Assembly: GCA_023396625.1 (NCBI GenBank)
Contig: JAEWVY010000135.1
Span: 1-8,212 of the forward strand
Length of the DNA: 8,212 bases
From: Pseudomonadota bacterium
GTDB taxonomy: Bacteria > Pseudomonadota > Gammaproteobacteria > Burkholderiales > Burkholderiaceae_C
Direction: 5' to 3'
Part shown: piece after piece, positions 1 through 6,764 of the stretch
Numbering within the stretch: position 1 is the stretch's first letter
Layout: each line of letters starts with the position of its first letter
Made by a program: the position numbers and the translations under genes
The notes under the pieces: generated by a model
Database searches by the model: none
Seen by the model: the letters and a program-made list of their open reading frames with translations, nothing else
What the model was told of the DNA's origin: nothing

Positions 1-126
1 ACTTGGTTCCGAAGAACTTGGCAATCGCCTTCAAACGCCCACGCTTATCGGCTGTATGTTTTTAATGATCCACCAGGCTTCGCTCAGCTTTCACTTCGCT
101 CTACCACTCAGCTACGATCAGCTGAG
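1..126 (-). other. 5' leader of a probable rRNA operon (partial)
   Basis: Read on the minus strand, this is untranslated-looking DNA downstream of a strong promoter. It holds a perfect 7-bp hairpin (107-113 with 120-126), a boxA-like element GATCATTAAAAA (59-70), a block ACAGCCGATAAGCGTGGGCG (36-55), and a GTTC-TTCG-GAAC hairpin with a UUCG tetraloop (6-17). From memory, the 36-55 block and the boxA-like element resemble the transcribed leader ahead of 16S rRNA in Comamonadaceae. No reading frame runs through it. The 16S gene itself is not in the window, so the identity is inferred. The alternative is the leader of another stable RNA or a highly expressed gene. Confidence 0.5.
107..126 (-). 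repeat. 7-bp hairpin at the start of the leader
   Basis: CTCAGCT and AGCTGAG pair perfectly around a 6-nt loop. The hairpin sits almost exactly at the predicted transcription start of the minus-strand promoter at 133-162, so it would form the 5' end of the transcript. A 5' stem could protect the RNA or take part in rRNA leader processing; the function is inferred. Confidence 0.5.
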
Positions 127-132
127 CCTTGA

Positions 133-162
133 ATTATGACATGAATTTTTAATTCCTGTCAA
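133..162 (-). promoter_or_regulatory. Strong sigma70-type promoter reading leftward
   Basis: A perfect -35 TTGACA (157-162, minus strand) is followed after 18 nt by CATAAT (133-138), or after 17 nt by TCATAA. The spacer is AT-rich in otherwise GC-rich DNA. The predicted start lies near 126, at the leader hairpin. A perfect -35 with near-consensus -10 fits an rRNA or tRNA promoter. Confidence 0.7.
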
Positions 163-265
163 TATCGAGGGTCTTTCGTGCCGTGCACCCTATCCACCTC
201 GATCGCCGCCCCGTAGGGATCGGCACGCCTTGGAAAATTTTTCGTTTTCTTCGGCGAAGCCCTCT

Positions 266-293
266 ACTATAGCACGCTTTTTCAACTTTTCAG
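266..293 (-). promoter_or_regulatory. Second upstream leftward promoter (putative)
   Basis: On the minus strand TATAGT (266-271) matches 5 of 6 of the -10 consensus. CTGAAA (288-293), 16 nt upstream, matches 4 of 6 of the -35. The DNA between is A/T-rich. It lies about 130 bp upstream of the stronger promoter and points the same way, giving a tandem arrangement of the kind seen at rRNA operons. The weak -35 limits confidence. Confidence 0.4.
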
Positions 294-322
294 AAGCACT
301 GCTCTTGCCTATTTAGTGCTTC
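293..322. repeat. 8-bp inverted repeat with 14-nt spacer
   Basis: GAAGCACT (293-300) and AGTGCTTC (315-322) are exact inverted repeats. The left arm abuts or overlaps the -35 of the putative leftward promoter at 266-293, so it could be an operator or a small hairpin. It has no T tract of a rho-independent terminator on either strand. Confidence 0.4.
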
Positions 323-470
323 CAGAGAGCCCAACAAACGCGCTGCAACAGGGGGTGCGAAGTATAGCGCCAAATCCGGTCGTCCGGCCACCAAGAACCC
401 AGCTCTCACCCAGGAGGAGGCCGATCCTCCTGGCCAGGACTTTTCGGAGGGCGCCGGATAATCGCGGCCC
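323..470. other. Intergenic region upstream of uup
   Basis: I see no gene here. It contains one inverted repeat, CCAGGAGG (410-417) and CCTCCTGG (426-433), with an 8-nt loop, lying 38 nt before the uup start. It could fold in the uup mRNA leader. I found no convincing sigma70 promoter for uup on the plus strand: TATAGC at 363-368 lacks a partner -35. GGAGG at 446-450 is 20 nt before the ATG, too far for a normal Shine-Dalgarno. Confidence 0.4.
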
Positions 471-2360
471 ATGGCCCTGATCACCCTGCTCCACGCCCAT
501 CTGGCCTACGGCCACGTGGCTCTGCTCGACAACGCGAACTTTTCTCTGGAGGAGGGTGAGCGCGTTGGCCTGATCGGCCGCAACGGCACCGGCAAATCCT
601 CGTTGTTGAAGATATTGGCGGGCCTGGAAAAGGCCGATGAAGGCGTACTCCAGCTGCAGCAAGGACTTCGAGTCGCCTATGTCGCGCAGGAGCCGCTTCT
701 GGACCCAGGGGCCACGGTCTTCGACGCGGTCAGTGCCGGTTTGCGCGAGATCACCACATGGATCGATCGCTACACACGGGGCGAGGGCGACCTGGACGCC
801 CTGCAAAGCGCCATCGAATCCCGCGATGGATGGAACTGGTCGCAGCGAACCGACGAAACGCTGCACCGCCTGCGCCTGAATCCCGATGTCCCGGTCGGCG
901 AACTCTCGGGCGGCACCCGCAAGCGCGTGGCACTCGCGCAAGCCCTGGTGGCACAGCCCGACGTGTTGCTGCTCGACGAACCCACCAACCACCTCGACCT
1001 CGAAGCCATTGCCTGGCTCGAAAACCTGCTGGCCGAATTCAAGGGCAGCGTGCTCACGATCACCCACGACCGCGCATTCCTTGATCGCGTGGCAACGCGC
1101 ATCGTCGAACTCGATCGCGGACAACTGCTTTCCTATCCTGGCAACTTCGCCCGCTATCAGGCGCAAAAGGAGGAACAGCTGGGTCAGGAGGCCGTCATCC
1201 AGGCCAAGGCCGACCGACTGCTCGCCCAGGAAGAGGCCTGGATCCGAAAGGGCGTCGAAGCCCGCCGCACCCGCGCGCAAGGCCGCATCACCCGGCTGGA
1301 GCGTCTGCGCGCCGCCCGCGCGGCGCGGCGCGAGGTACTCGGGCGTGTCCGCATGGAGGTGGCGTCGGGGCTGCCCAGCGGCAAGCTCGTGGCCGAGCTC
1401 GTCGATGTCGACAAGGCCTTCGGCGGGAAGCCAATCGTCAGCCGGTTCAGTGCCACCCTGCTGCGGGGCGACAAAATCGGCCTGATCGGCCCCAATGGCG
1501 CGGGCAAGACCACCTTGCTCAAGCTGATCCTCGGAGAACTTGCGCCGGACCGCGGAACGGTCCGCCTGGGCGCGAACCTGCAGATTGCCTATTTCGACCA
1601 GATGCGCGACGCCCTGGACCTCGACGCCACGCTAGAGGATTTCATCAGCCCTGGCAGCGAATGGATCGAAATCGGGAACAAGCGCCAGCACGTCAAGAGC
1701 TATCTTGGCGACTTCCTGTTTTCACCGGCCCGCGCCCATTCCCCCGTCCGCTCGCTCTCGGGTGGTGAACGCAACCGCCTCTTGCTGGCCCGGCTGTTTG
1801 CCCGCCCAGCCAACGTCCTGGTGCTCGACGAGCCGACCAACGACCTCGATATCGAAACCCTGGAACTCCTGGAAGATCTGCTGCAGAACTATGACGGCAC
1901 CGTGTTCCTGGTCAGCCATGACCGGCGCTTTCTCGACAACGTGGTCACCAGCACCATCGTGGCCGAAGGCGAAGGCCACTGGCGCGAATACGAAGGGGGG
2001 ATAGACGACTGGTTGACACAGTCGGCCCGCAGCTCGGGCCTTGTCGCAACAACAAAATCTGTAGCAAACAATGTCCAGTTGGCGCTGGATGAGGCCGAAA
2101 AACTTCCAAAAAAAGCCTCGCCACCCCCTCACGCGCCAGGCGTCAAGCTCAGCTACAAGGAACAGCGCGAACTCGATGGTCTGCCCGCCCACATCGAGGC
2201 CTTGGAGCAGGAGCAGCAGGCCCTGCGCAATGAACTGGCCGACCACACGCTGTATGCGCGGGACCCACGACGCGCCGCCGACCTGCATGCGCGCGACGGG
2301 GCCATCGAAGACGAACTGACGGCGGCGCTCGAACGCTGGGAAGCGCTGTCCTCGCGCTAA
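471..2360 (+). CDS. uup: Uup, ABC-F family ATPase
   Basis: Soluble ABC-F protein with two fused ATP-binding cassettes and no membrane segment. The first cassette shows Walker A GRNGTGKS (36-43), signature LSGG (145-148) and Walker B ending D169-E170 followed by PTNHLD. The second shows GPNGAGKT (340-347), LSGG (429-432) and D453-E454 with PTNDLD. An Arg-rich linker lies around 245-310. The last ~75 residues, from KLSYKEQRELDGLP onward, are the charged coiled-coil C-terminal domain that separates Uup from shorter ABC-F paralogues. At 629 aa the length matches Uup (about 635 in E. coli). In E. coli Uup binds branched DNA, suppresses precise transposon excision and contacts ribosomes; that role is transferred by homology. 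An in-frame TAA at 459-461 excludes an earlier start, and homology begins right after the ATG. All catalytic residues are intact. Another ABC-F ribosome factor is less likely given the C-terminal domain. Confidence 0.92.
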   Translation: MALITLLHAHLAYGHVALLDNANFSLEEGERVGLIGRNGTGKSSLLKILAGLEKADEGVLQLQQGLRVAYVAQEPLLDPGATVFDAVSAGLREITTWIDRYTRGEGDLDALQSAIESRDGWNWSQRTDETLHRLRLNPDVPVGELSGGTRKRVALAQALVAQPDVLLLDEPTNHLDLEAIAWLENLLAEFKGSVLTITHDRAFLDRVATRIVELDRGQLLSYPGNFARYQAQKEEQLGQEAVIQAKADRLLAQEEAWIRKGVEARRTRAQGRITRLERLRAARAARREVLGRVRMEVASGLPSGKLVAELVDVDKAFGGKPIVSRFSATLLRGDKIGLIGPNGAGKTTLLKLILGELAPDRGTVRLGANLQIAYFDQMRDALDLDATLEDFISPGSEWIEIGNKRQHVKSYLGDFLFSPARAHSPVRSLSGGERNRLLLARLFARPANVLVLDEPTNDLDIETLELLEDLLQNYDGTVFLVSHDRRFLDNVVTSTIVAEGEGHWREYEGGIDDWLTQSARSSGLVATTKSVANNVQLALDEAEKLPKKASPPPHAPGVKLSYKEQRELDGLPAHIEALEQEQQALRNELADHTLYARDPRRAADLHARDGAIEDELTAALERWEALSSR

Positions 2361-2368
2361 GGCGGCCG

Positions 2369-3835
2369 TCAGCGTCGCATCTGCGCCACCTGCCTGCGGA
2401 ACACCTCCCAGAATCCGGCCTCCTGCGTGGAGGCGAAATTGATGCGCATCAGCGTGCTCGGGGCCTGGGTGGCATGAAACAGCGCCCCGGGCGCCAGCAG
2501 GTAACCTTCATCAAGCGTGCGCTGCGCCAGCTGGTCGGTATCCACCCCCGTGTCAACCCAGCCGAACAGGCCGGCAGGCTCGGCCACGAAACGGCAACCC
2601 GCTTGCACGGCCAGCCTGGCGCTGCGGGCCCGGGCAGCGTCGAGCCGGGTTCGGATGTGGGCGGCGTGGCGGCGCAACTGGCCCTGCTCGATGCACAGCG
2701 CCAGCGCCTTCTCCAGCACGCTTGGCGTGGTCAAGGTGGCCAGCAGCTTGGTGTCCACCATCCGCTCGACCAGATCGGGTGGCGCGGCGAGATAGCCCAC
2801 CCGCCAGTTGGGTGCCAGAATCTTGGCGAAACCGCTCACGTAGATGGTGCGCTAAAGGCCGTCGAGCACGCTCATCCGGGTGGCATGCTCGGGCGCGATG
2901 TGGCCATAGGTGTCGTCCTCGACGATGTGAAACCCATGCTGGCTCGCCAGCTGAAGCACGCGGTGCGCACTCGCCGGCGTCAGGCTGTACCCCGTGGGGT
3001 TGTGCAGCACGCTGACGCTGACGAACAGCTTCGGCGCATGGGCCTCGCAATACCGCGCCATGACATCGATGTCGGGTCCCGCGGGCCCCCGGGGCACCGG
3101 CAGGATGCGCATGCCCAGCGCGCTGAGCCGGGCGAACTCCACCGCCCAGCCCGGCTCCTCAACCATCACGCAATCCCCCGCCTTGAGCAGCGTCCGGCTC
3201 ACCACGTCGAGCGCGTGCGTGGCCCCCACGGTGGTGATGATCTGTCCTGCGGACGCCGGCACGCCCAGTGCCATGAGGCGCGCCGACAGCACCGCGCGCA
3301 AATCGCCATCCCCCTGCGGCTCGCCGTACTGGAGGGAGCTGGCCTGAAGCATCTTCGAGCCCACCACCTTGCGCACCGCCACCGTCAGGAAACCCGCCTC
3401 CAGCCACTCGGGGGGAAAGATGCCCATGCCCGGCTGAGGCTTGGGCCCGGGTGGATGAAACATGCCCCGGATCAGCGCCGTGGCGTTGCCCGAGCGCACC
3501 ATTTCCCCCCCCGCCACCTCGGCTGGGGCCGGGCTGCGCAGCGGCCCGTGGGCTTCGTTCGGCCCTGAGGTGCCTGGATCTGGCGGCCTTTGCGCCCGAT
3601 CTCGAACGTAGAACCCCCGGTTCCGCCGCGCCTCGATCAGACCTTGCGCCAGCAACAGATCGTATGCCGCCACCACCGTGGAAGGGCTCACCTCATGCTG
3701 CGTGGCACACTCGCGCACGCTGGGCAGCCGGGCGCCGGGGGCCAGCAGCCGGTCACGAATGCGAGCGGAAAACCGGGCAGCCAGCTGCTCGGAAAGCGAT
3801 TCCGCCGCCCGGCGCAACAGCATGGCATGGTTCAA
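2369..3835 (-). pseudogene. MocR-family (GntR/aminotransferase) regulator with internal amber stop
   Basis: Counting from a TTG at 3835, the frame is 488 codons plus stop, normal for MocR regulators. The N-terminus is a GntR winged helix (about 10-75: LAPGARLPSVRECA, then VSPSTVVAAYDLLLAQGLI and RRNRGFYV). After a linker comes a fold-type I aminotransferase-like domain with HNPTGYSLTP, VEDDTYGHI and the PLP-lysine motif SGFAKILAPNWRVGY (K338). Codon 328 is TAG (2852-2854), between VLDGL and RTIYVSGFAK. Family homologues, as I recall them, have Gln there, so one C-to-T change (CAG to TAG) explains it. Both sides stay in the same frame with intact motifs, so the lesion is recent, or a sequencing error. 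A truncated product would keep DNA binding but lose the PLP lysine. Start: TTG 3835 has AGAGG 8 nt upstream; ATG 3823 and TTG 3868 are alternatives. It is divergent from the exporter operon it probably regulates. Confidence 0.88.
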
Positions 3836-3843
3836 GACAGCAG

Positions 3844-3848
3844 CCTCT
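3844..3848 (-). promoter_or_regulatory. Ribosome binding site of the MocR gene
   Basis: AGAGG on the minus strand lies 8 nt before TTG 3835. This favours that start over ATG 3823 (20 nt away) and over TTG 3868, which is upstream of the site. Confidence 0.5.
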
Positions 3849-3871
3849 TTTCTTCTGTATGGGTCCAACCA

Positions 3872-3900
3872 ACAATACAGTTTCTCATCTGCGTCGATAA
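3872..3900 (-). promoter_or_regulatory. Promoter of the MocR gene
   Basis: On the minus strand TTATCG (3895-3900) and TATTGT (3872-3877) are separated by 17 nt; each matches 4 of 6 consensus bases. The predicted start near 3865 leaves a leader of about 30 nt to TTG 3835. The ATACAG/CTGTAC repeats overlap both elements, so autorepression is likely. Confidence 0.45.
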
Positions 3901-3936
3901 ACTGTACTGCCTATGTACTGACCGAGACGATACAGT
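3875..3936. promoter_or_regulatory. Probable MocR operator: repeated ATACAG half-sites
   Basis: TACAGTTT (3876-3883) and AAACTGTA (3899-3906) are a perfect 8-bp inverted repeat. ATACAGT recurs as a direct copy at 3875-3881 and 3930-3936, and a related TGTACTG lies at 3915-3920... (TGTACT also at 3904-3909). The region is AT-richer than its surroundings and sits between two divergent genes, one encoding a MocR regulator. MocR proteins such as PdxR and GabR bind paired direct or inverted half-sites in this position. The right-hand copy lies where the -10 of the rightward promoter would be; no good -35 is visible, which fits an activator-dependent promoter. Confidence 0.6.
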
Positions 3937-3943
3937 GGACACC

Positions 3944-4009
3944 ATGAATGCACAAGCCCACCCCCACGACACCACGGCCACCGCCGCCAGGGGACGGGCA
4001 CATTCATGA
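3944..4009 (+). CDS. Possible 21-residue leader peptide
   Basis: ATG at 3944 opens a 21-codon frame rich in Ala, His and Thr. Its TGA (4007-4009) overlaps the ATG of the exporter gene as ATGA, the same junction type used by the next two genes. It has no clear Shine-Dalgarno (GTGGAC is the best match) and begins about 8 nt after the putative -10-like TACAGT, so it might be translated from a nearly leaderless mRNA. It could couple translation to the exporter, or be chance. No similarity to a known peptide is recognised. Confidence 0.25.
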   Translation: MNAQAHPHDTTATAARGRAHS

Positions 4010-4611
4010 CAGCCGCTGAGTTCGGCGCCCTGCTCGTGCTCTCAGCCGCTGCCAGTTTCACGCCCGGGCCCAACACCACACTGTCCACCGCGCTGGCGGC
4101 CAACTTCGGCCTGCGCCGCGCCCTGCGCTTTGTCTGCGCCGTGCCGGTCGGCTGGGGGCTGCTGTTCACGCTCTGCGCCACCGGCCTGGGCGCGCTGGTG
4201 GTGGCGGCCCCGCTGCTGCGCTGGGGCATCCTGCTCGGCGGTATCGGCTATCTGCTGTGGTTGGCCTGGCAGCTCAGCGGCAGCCAGTCGCTGACACAGG
4301 TCGACACCTCGCGGCTGAACGTCACCTTCCTCCAGGGCGTGATGATGCAATTCCTGAACATCAAGGCCTGGATGCTGGCGCTGTCGGTCGTCGCCGGCTG
4401 GATCGCCGGTCGCGAGGACGCCACCGCGCGCACCCTGAGCGTGCTGCCATTGATGCTCGCCTTCGGGTTCGCGAGCAACCTGACCTATGCCACGCTCGGC
4501 TCGCTGCTGCGGTCATGGCTGGCGCAGGGACGCCGGCTGCTGGTCTTCAACCGCGTGATGGCGGCCGCCCTCGTCCTCACGGCCGCCTGGATGGCATGGA
4601 GCACCCGATGA
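4006..4611 (+). CDS. LysE/RhtB-family amino acid exporter
   Basis: Inner-membrane protein of 201 aa, the normal size for RhtB/LysE translocators, with about six hydrophobic segments (roughly 5-27, 38-65, 68-92, 112-135, 145-168, 178-199). The family hallmark TPGPN is at 19-23 in the first segment, followed by LSTALAANFG. The second conserved block, FLQGVMMQFLNIKAW, matches the family pattern F..G...Q..NPKA with Ile in place of the usual Pro. Known members export amino acids such as lysine, threonine, homoserine or cysteine by exchange with protons; the substrate here cannot be assigned. AGGGGA (3989-3994) lies 11 nt before the ATG. This is the first gene of the operon, divergent from the MocR regulator, and its stop overlaps the next start as ATGA. 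Confidence 0.88.
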   Translation: MTAAEFGALLVLSAAASFTPGPNTTLSTALAANFGLRRALRFVCAVPVGWGLLFTLCATGLGALVVAAPLLRWGILLGGIGYLLWLAWQLSGSQSLTQVDTSRLNVTFLQGVMMQFLNIKAWMLALSVVAGWIAGREDATARTLSVLPLMLAFGFASNLTYATLGSLLRSWLAQGRRLLVFNRVMAAALVLTAAWMAWSTR

Positions 4612-5555
4612 CCGCGAACCGGCCGATTCCGACCCTCGACGAAGCGCGCGGCCTGTGGCTCGGCGCGCTGGGCGTGGTCATTTTCTCGCTGACGCTGCCC
4701 ATGACCCGACTGGCCGTCGGGTCGCCCGCCGCACCCCAGTTGCCCGGCCTGTTCGTCGCCTTCGGGCGCGCGGCCGTGGCCGGTGTACTGAGCCTGTGCT
4801 TCCTGGCAGCCACCCGCGCCCCGCGCCCTGCCCCGGCCGATTGGCGCCTGATCCTCGCCATCGCCGCCGGCGCGGTGTTCGGTTTTCCCCTGTGCACCTC
4901 GGTCGCCATGCGGCACGTGGAGGCCGTGCACGCCAGCGTGATGCTGGGCGTGCTGCCGCTGCTGACGGCCGCAGTCGGTGCCTGGGCCCACCGGCAACGC
5001 CCTTCGGCGGGCTTCTGGCTGCTCTCCCTGCTGGGCAGCGCGCTGGTGGTCATTTTCGCCATGCTCAAGTCGGGCGGCAGCCGTCTTGCCATTCACTGGG
5101 CCGATGGGCTGCTCCTGGCCGCCATGGCCTGGGGTGCGCTGGCCTACGTGGCGGGCGCCAAACTTTCGGGCCGTCTGCGCGCGGACCACGTCATCTGCTG
5201 GGCGCTGGTGGTGTCCCTGCCGGCCACCTTGCCCGCCACTGCGCTCACCGCGCCGGTTCACGCCATCGCGCCGGCCGCGTGGGCGGGCTTTGCCTATGTG
5301 GCCGTGTTTTCCATGTGGATCGGCTTTTTCGCCTGGTACCGCGGACTGGCCCTCGGAGGCACCGTTCGCGTGAGCCAGGTGCAGCTGGCGCAACCCTTTC
5401 TCTCGATGCTGTTCGCCGTGCCCCTGCTCGGTGAGCGGTTGGACACCTTCACCGTGACCTTCGGCCTGGCGGTGATCGCCACGGTCTTCATCGGGAAGAA
5501 AATGCCGGTGCACACCGTTCCCACGTCGGCCTCACTTTCAGGACATACGCGATGA
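4608..5555 (+). CDS. EamA-family (DMT superfamily) transporter
   Basis: A 315-aa, very hydrophobic inner-membrane protein with about ten membrane segments arranged as two EamA repeats (roughly 15-145 and 165-295). Landmarks are the first segment GALGVVIFSLTLPMTRLA, the basic loop ending repeat one, and the family-typical end of repeat two, VSQVQLAQPFLSMLFAVPLLGE. Family members such as RhtA, EamA and YdcZ-like proteins export amino acids and metabolites; the substrate is unknown. GGAG (4598-4601), 6 nt upstream, supports ATG 4608, which overlaps the exporter stop as ATGA. ATG 4596, four codons earlier, is an alternative. The stop overlaps the following aminotransferase start in the same way. 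A second, unrelated exporter next to an RhtB gene suggests shared or complementary substrates. Confidence 0.88.
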   Translation: MTANRPIPTLDEARGLWLGALGVVIFSLTLPMTRLAVGSPAAPQLPGLFVAFGRAAVAGVLSLCFLAATRAPRPAPADWRLILAIAAGAVFGFPLCTSVAMRHVEAVHASVMLGVLPLLTAAVGAWAHRQRPSAGFWLLSLLGSALVVIFAMLKSGGSRLAIHWADGLLLAAMAWGALAYVAGAKLSGRLRADHVICWALVVSLPATLPATALTAPVHAIAPAAWAGFAYVAVFSMWIGFFAWYRGLALGGTVRVSQVQLAQPFLSMLFAVPLLGERLDTFTVTFGLAVIATVFIGKKMPVHTVPTSASLSGHTR

Positions 5556-6760
5556 AACCCAACGACCTCCCCCCCCTGAACTGGACCCTGGCGGCGCGCG
5601 CCGAGAAAATGAACCCCTCGGTCATCCGCGAAATCCTGAAAGTCACCGAGAAGCCCGGCATCATCAGTTTCGCCGGCGGCCTGCCCTCGCCCAGGACCTT
5701 TCCGATCGAGGCGATGCGAGAAGCCACGGAGCGCGTGCTCAGGCAGGATGGACCGGCCGCGCTGCAATATGCCGCGAGCGAAGGTCATGGGCCTCTGCGC
5801 GACTGGGTCGCGCAGGACCTGCGCAAGCAGGGCCTGCACATCCACGCCGACCAGGTACTCATCACCACCGGCTCGCAGCAGGGCCTGGACCTGGTGGCCA
5901 AGATCCTCATCGACGCGGGCTCCCGCATCCTGGTCGAAACCCCCACCTACCTGGGCGCGCTGCAGGCCTTCACCCCGATGGAGCCGGCCGTCGTGAGCGT
6001 GGACAGCGACGACGATGGCGTGGACCCGGCCGACCTGCGCGCCAAGGCTCCGGGGGCCCGCTTCGTCTACCTGCTGCCCAATTTCCAGAACCCGACGGGC
6101 CGCACCATGACCGAGGCACGCCGCGCCGCCGTGGCGGCCGTCGCCGCCGAAACCGGGCTGCCCCTCGTCGAGGACAACCCCTATGGCGACCTATGGTTCG
6201 ACACCGCGCCGCCGCCCTCGCTGTCGTCGCGCTACCCGGAAGGCAGCCTCTACCTGGGCTCGTTCTCGAAAATTCTCGCGCCCGGCCTGCGCCTGGGCTA
6301 CCTCGTCGCGCCCCGGGCGCTCTACCCCAAGCTGCTGCAGGCCAAGCAGGCCGCCGACCTGCACACCCCCAGCTTCAACCAGCGCATCGTCGCCGAGGTG
6401 CTGAAGGACGGCTTCATCGAACGGCACGTGCCGACCATCCGCGCGTTGTACCGGCAGCAGTGCGCCGCCATGCTGGCCGCGCTGGACCGCGAGATGGCCG
6501 GGCTGGACTTCACCTACAACCGTCCGGCCGGCGGCATGTTTCTCTGGGCGCGGCTGCCCCAGGGCATGGACGCGGCGCAGCTCCTGCCCCTGGCCGTGGA
6601 CAAGGGCGTGGCCTTCGTGCCCGGCGCGGCCTTCTATGCCGGGCAGGGCGACACGCGCACCCTGCGCCTGTCCTTCGTGACAGCCAGCGTGGAGCAGATC
6701 GACACCGGCATCGCGGCGCTGGCACAGGCCATCCGCGACGCGCAAACCGTCCCCGCGTGA
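5552..6760 (+). CDS. PLP-dependent class I/II aminotransferase (LysN/2-aminoadipate-type subgroup)
   Basis: A cytoplasmic fold-type I enzyme of 402 aa, full length for the subgroup. The N-terminus has the substrate-gate motif ISFAGGLPSPRTFP. PLP contacts are visible: TTGSQQGLDL (phosphate side), N180 in NPTG, D208 and Y211 in EDNPYGDL, the Schiff-base lysine K240 in GSFSKILAPGLRLGY, and R372 in TLRLSF, which binds the substrate carboxylate. The family includes 2-aminoadipate, aromatic and branched-chain aminotransferases, so the exact substrate is open. It is not a MocR regulator because it lacks the winged helix. AGGA (5540-5543), 8 nt before ATG 5552, supports the start, which overlaps the EamA stop as ATGA. 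A run of eight C (5569-5576) falls in codons 6-9. It probably interconverts the amino acid handled by the two exporters and its keto acid. Confidence 0.9.
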   Translation: MKPNDLPPLNWTLAARAEKMNPSVIREILKVTEKPGIISFAGGLPSPRTFPIEAMREATERVLRQDGPAALQYAASEGHGPLRDWVAQDLRKQGLHIHADQVLITTGSQQGLDLVAKILIDAGSRILVETPTYLGALQAFTPMEPAVVSVDSDDDGVDPADLRAKAPGARFVYLLPNFQNPTGRTMTEARRAAVAAVAAETGLPLVEDNPYGDLWFDTAPPPSLSSRYPEGSLYLGSFSKILAPGLRLGYLVAPRALYPKLLQAKQAADLHTPSFNQRIVAEVLKDGFIERHVPTIRALYRQQCAAMLAALDREMAGLDFTYNRPAGGMFLWARLPQGMDAAQLLPLAVDKGVAFVPGAAFYAGQGDTRTLRLSFVTASVEQIDTGIAALAQAIRDAQTVPA

Positions 6761-6764
6761 GCCC

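Noticed and set aside
70..126. tRNA-like D-arm sequence on the minus strand (GTAGCTGAGTGGTAGAGC)
   Set aside because: No anticodon arm, T-arm or matching acceptor stem follows, so it is not a tRNA gene.
309..1280. Long minus-strand open frame (323 codons) antisense to uup
   Set aside because: Lies opposite the well-supported uup first cassette; shows no domain pattern and is explained by GC-rich codon bias.
2361..2368. Shared terminator between the convergent uup and MocR genes
   Set aside because: The gap is 8 bp with no stem-loop followed by a T tract on either strand.
2369..2839. Separate 156-aa gene starting at GTG 2839
   Set aside because: It is the in-frame C-terminal part of the MocR domain, starts in the middle of the PLP-lysine motif, and has no independent function visible.
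2474..3568. 364-codon plus-strand frame opposite the MocR gene
   Set aside because: Translation is low-complexity, rich in His, Arg, Gln and Gly, with no family motif, whereas the opposite strand carries clear MocR motifs.
4257..4607. N-terminal extension of the EamA frame upstream of 4608
   Set aside because: Overlaps the exporter gene, lacks hydrophobic or conserved sequence, and ATG 4608 has a good Shine-Dalgarno.
4485..5513. 342-codon minus-strand frame opposite the EamA gene
   Set aside because: Composition is the typical His/Gln/Gly/Arg antisense shadow of a hydrophobic GC-rich gene.
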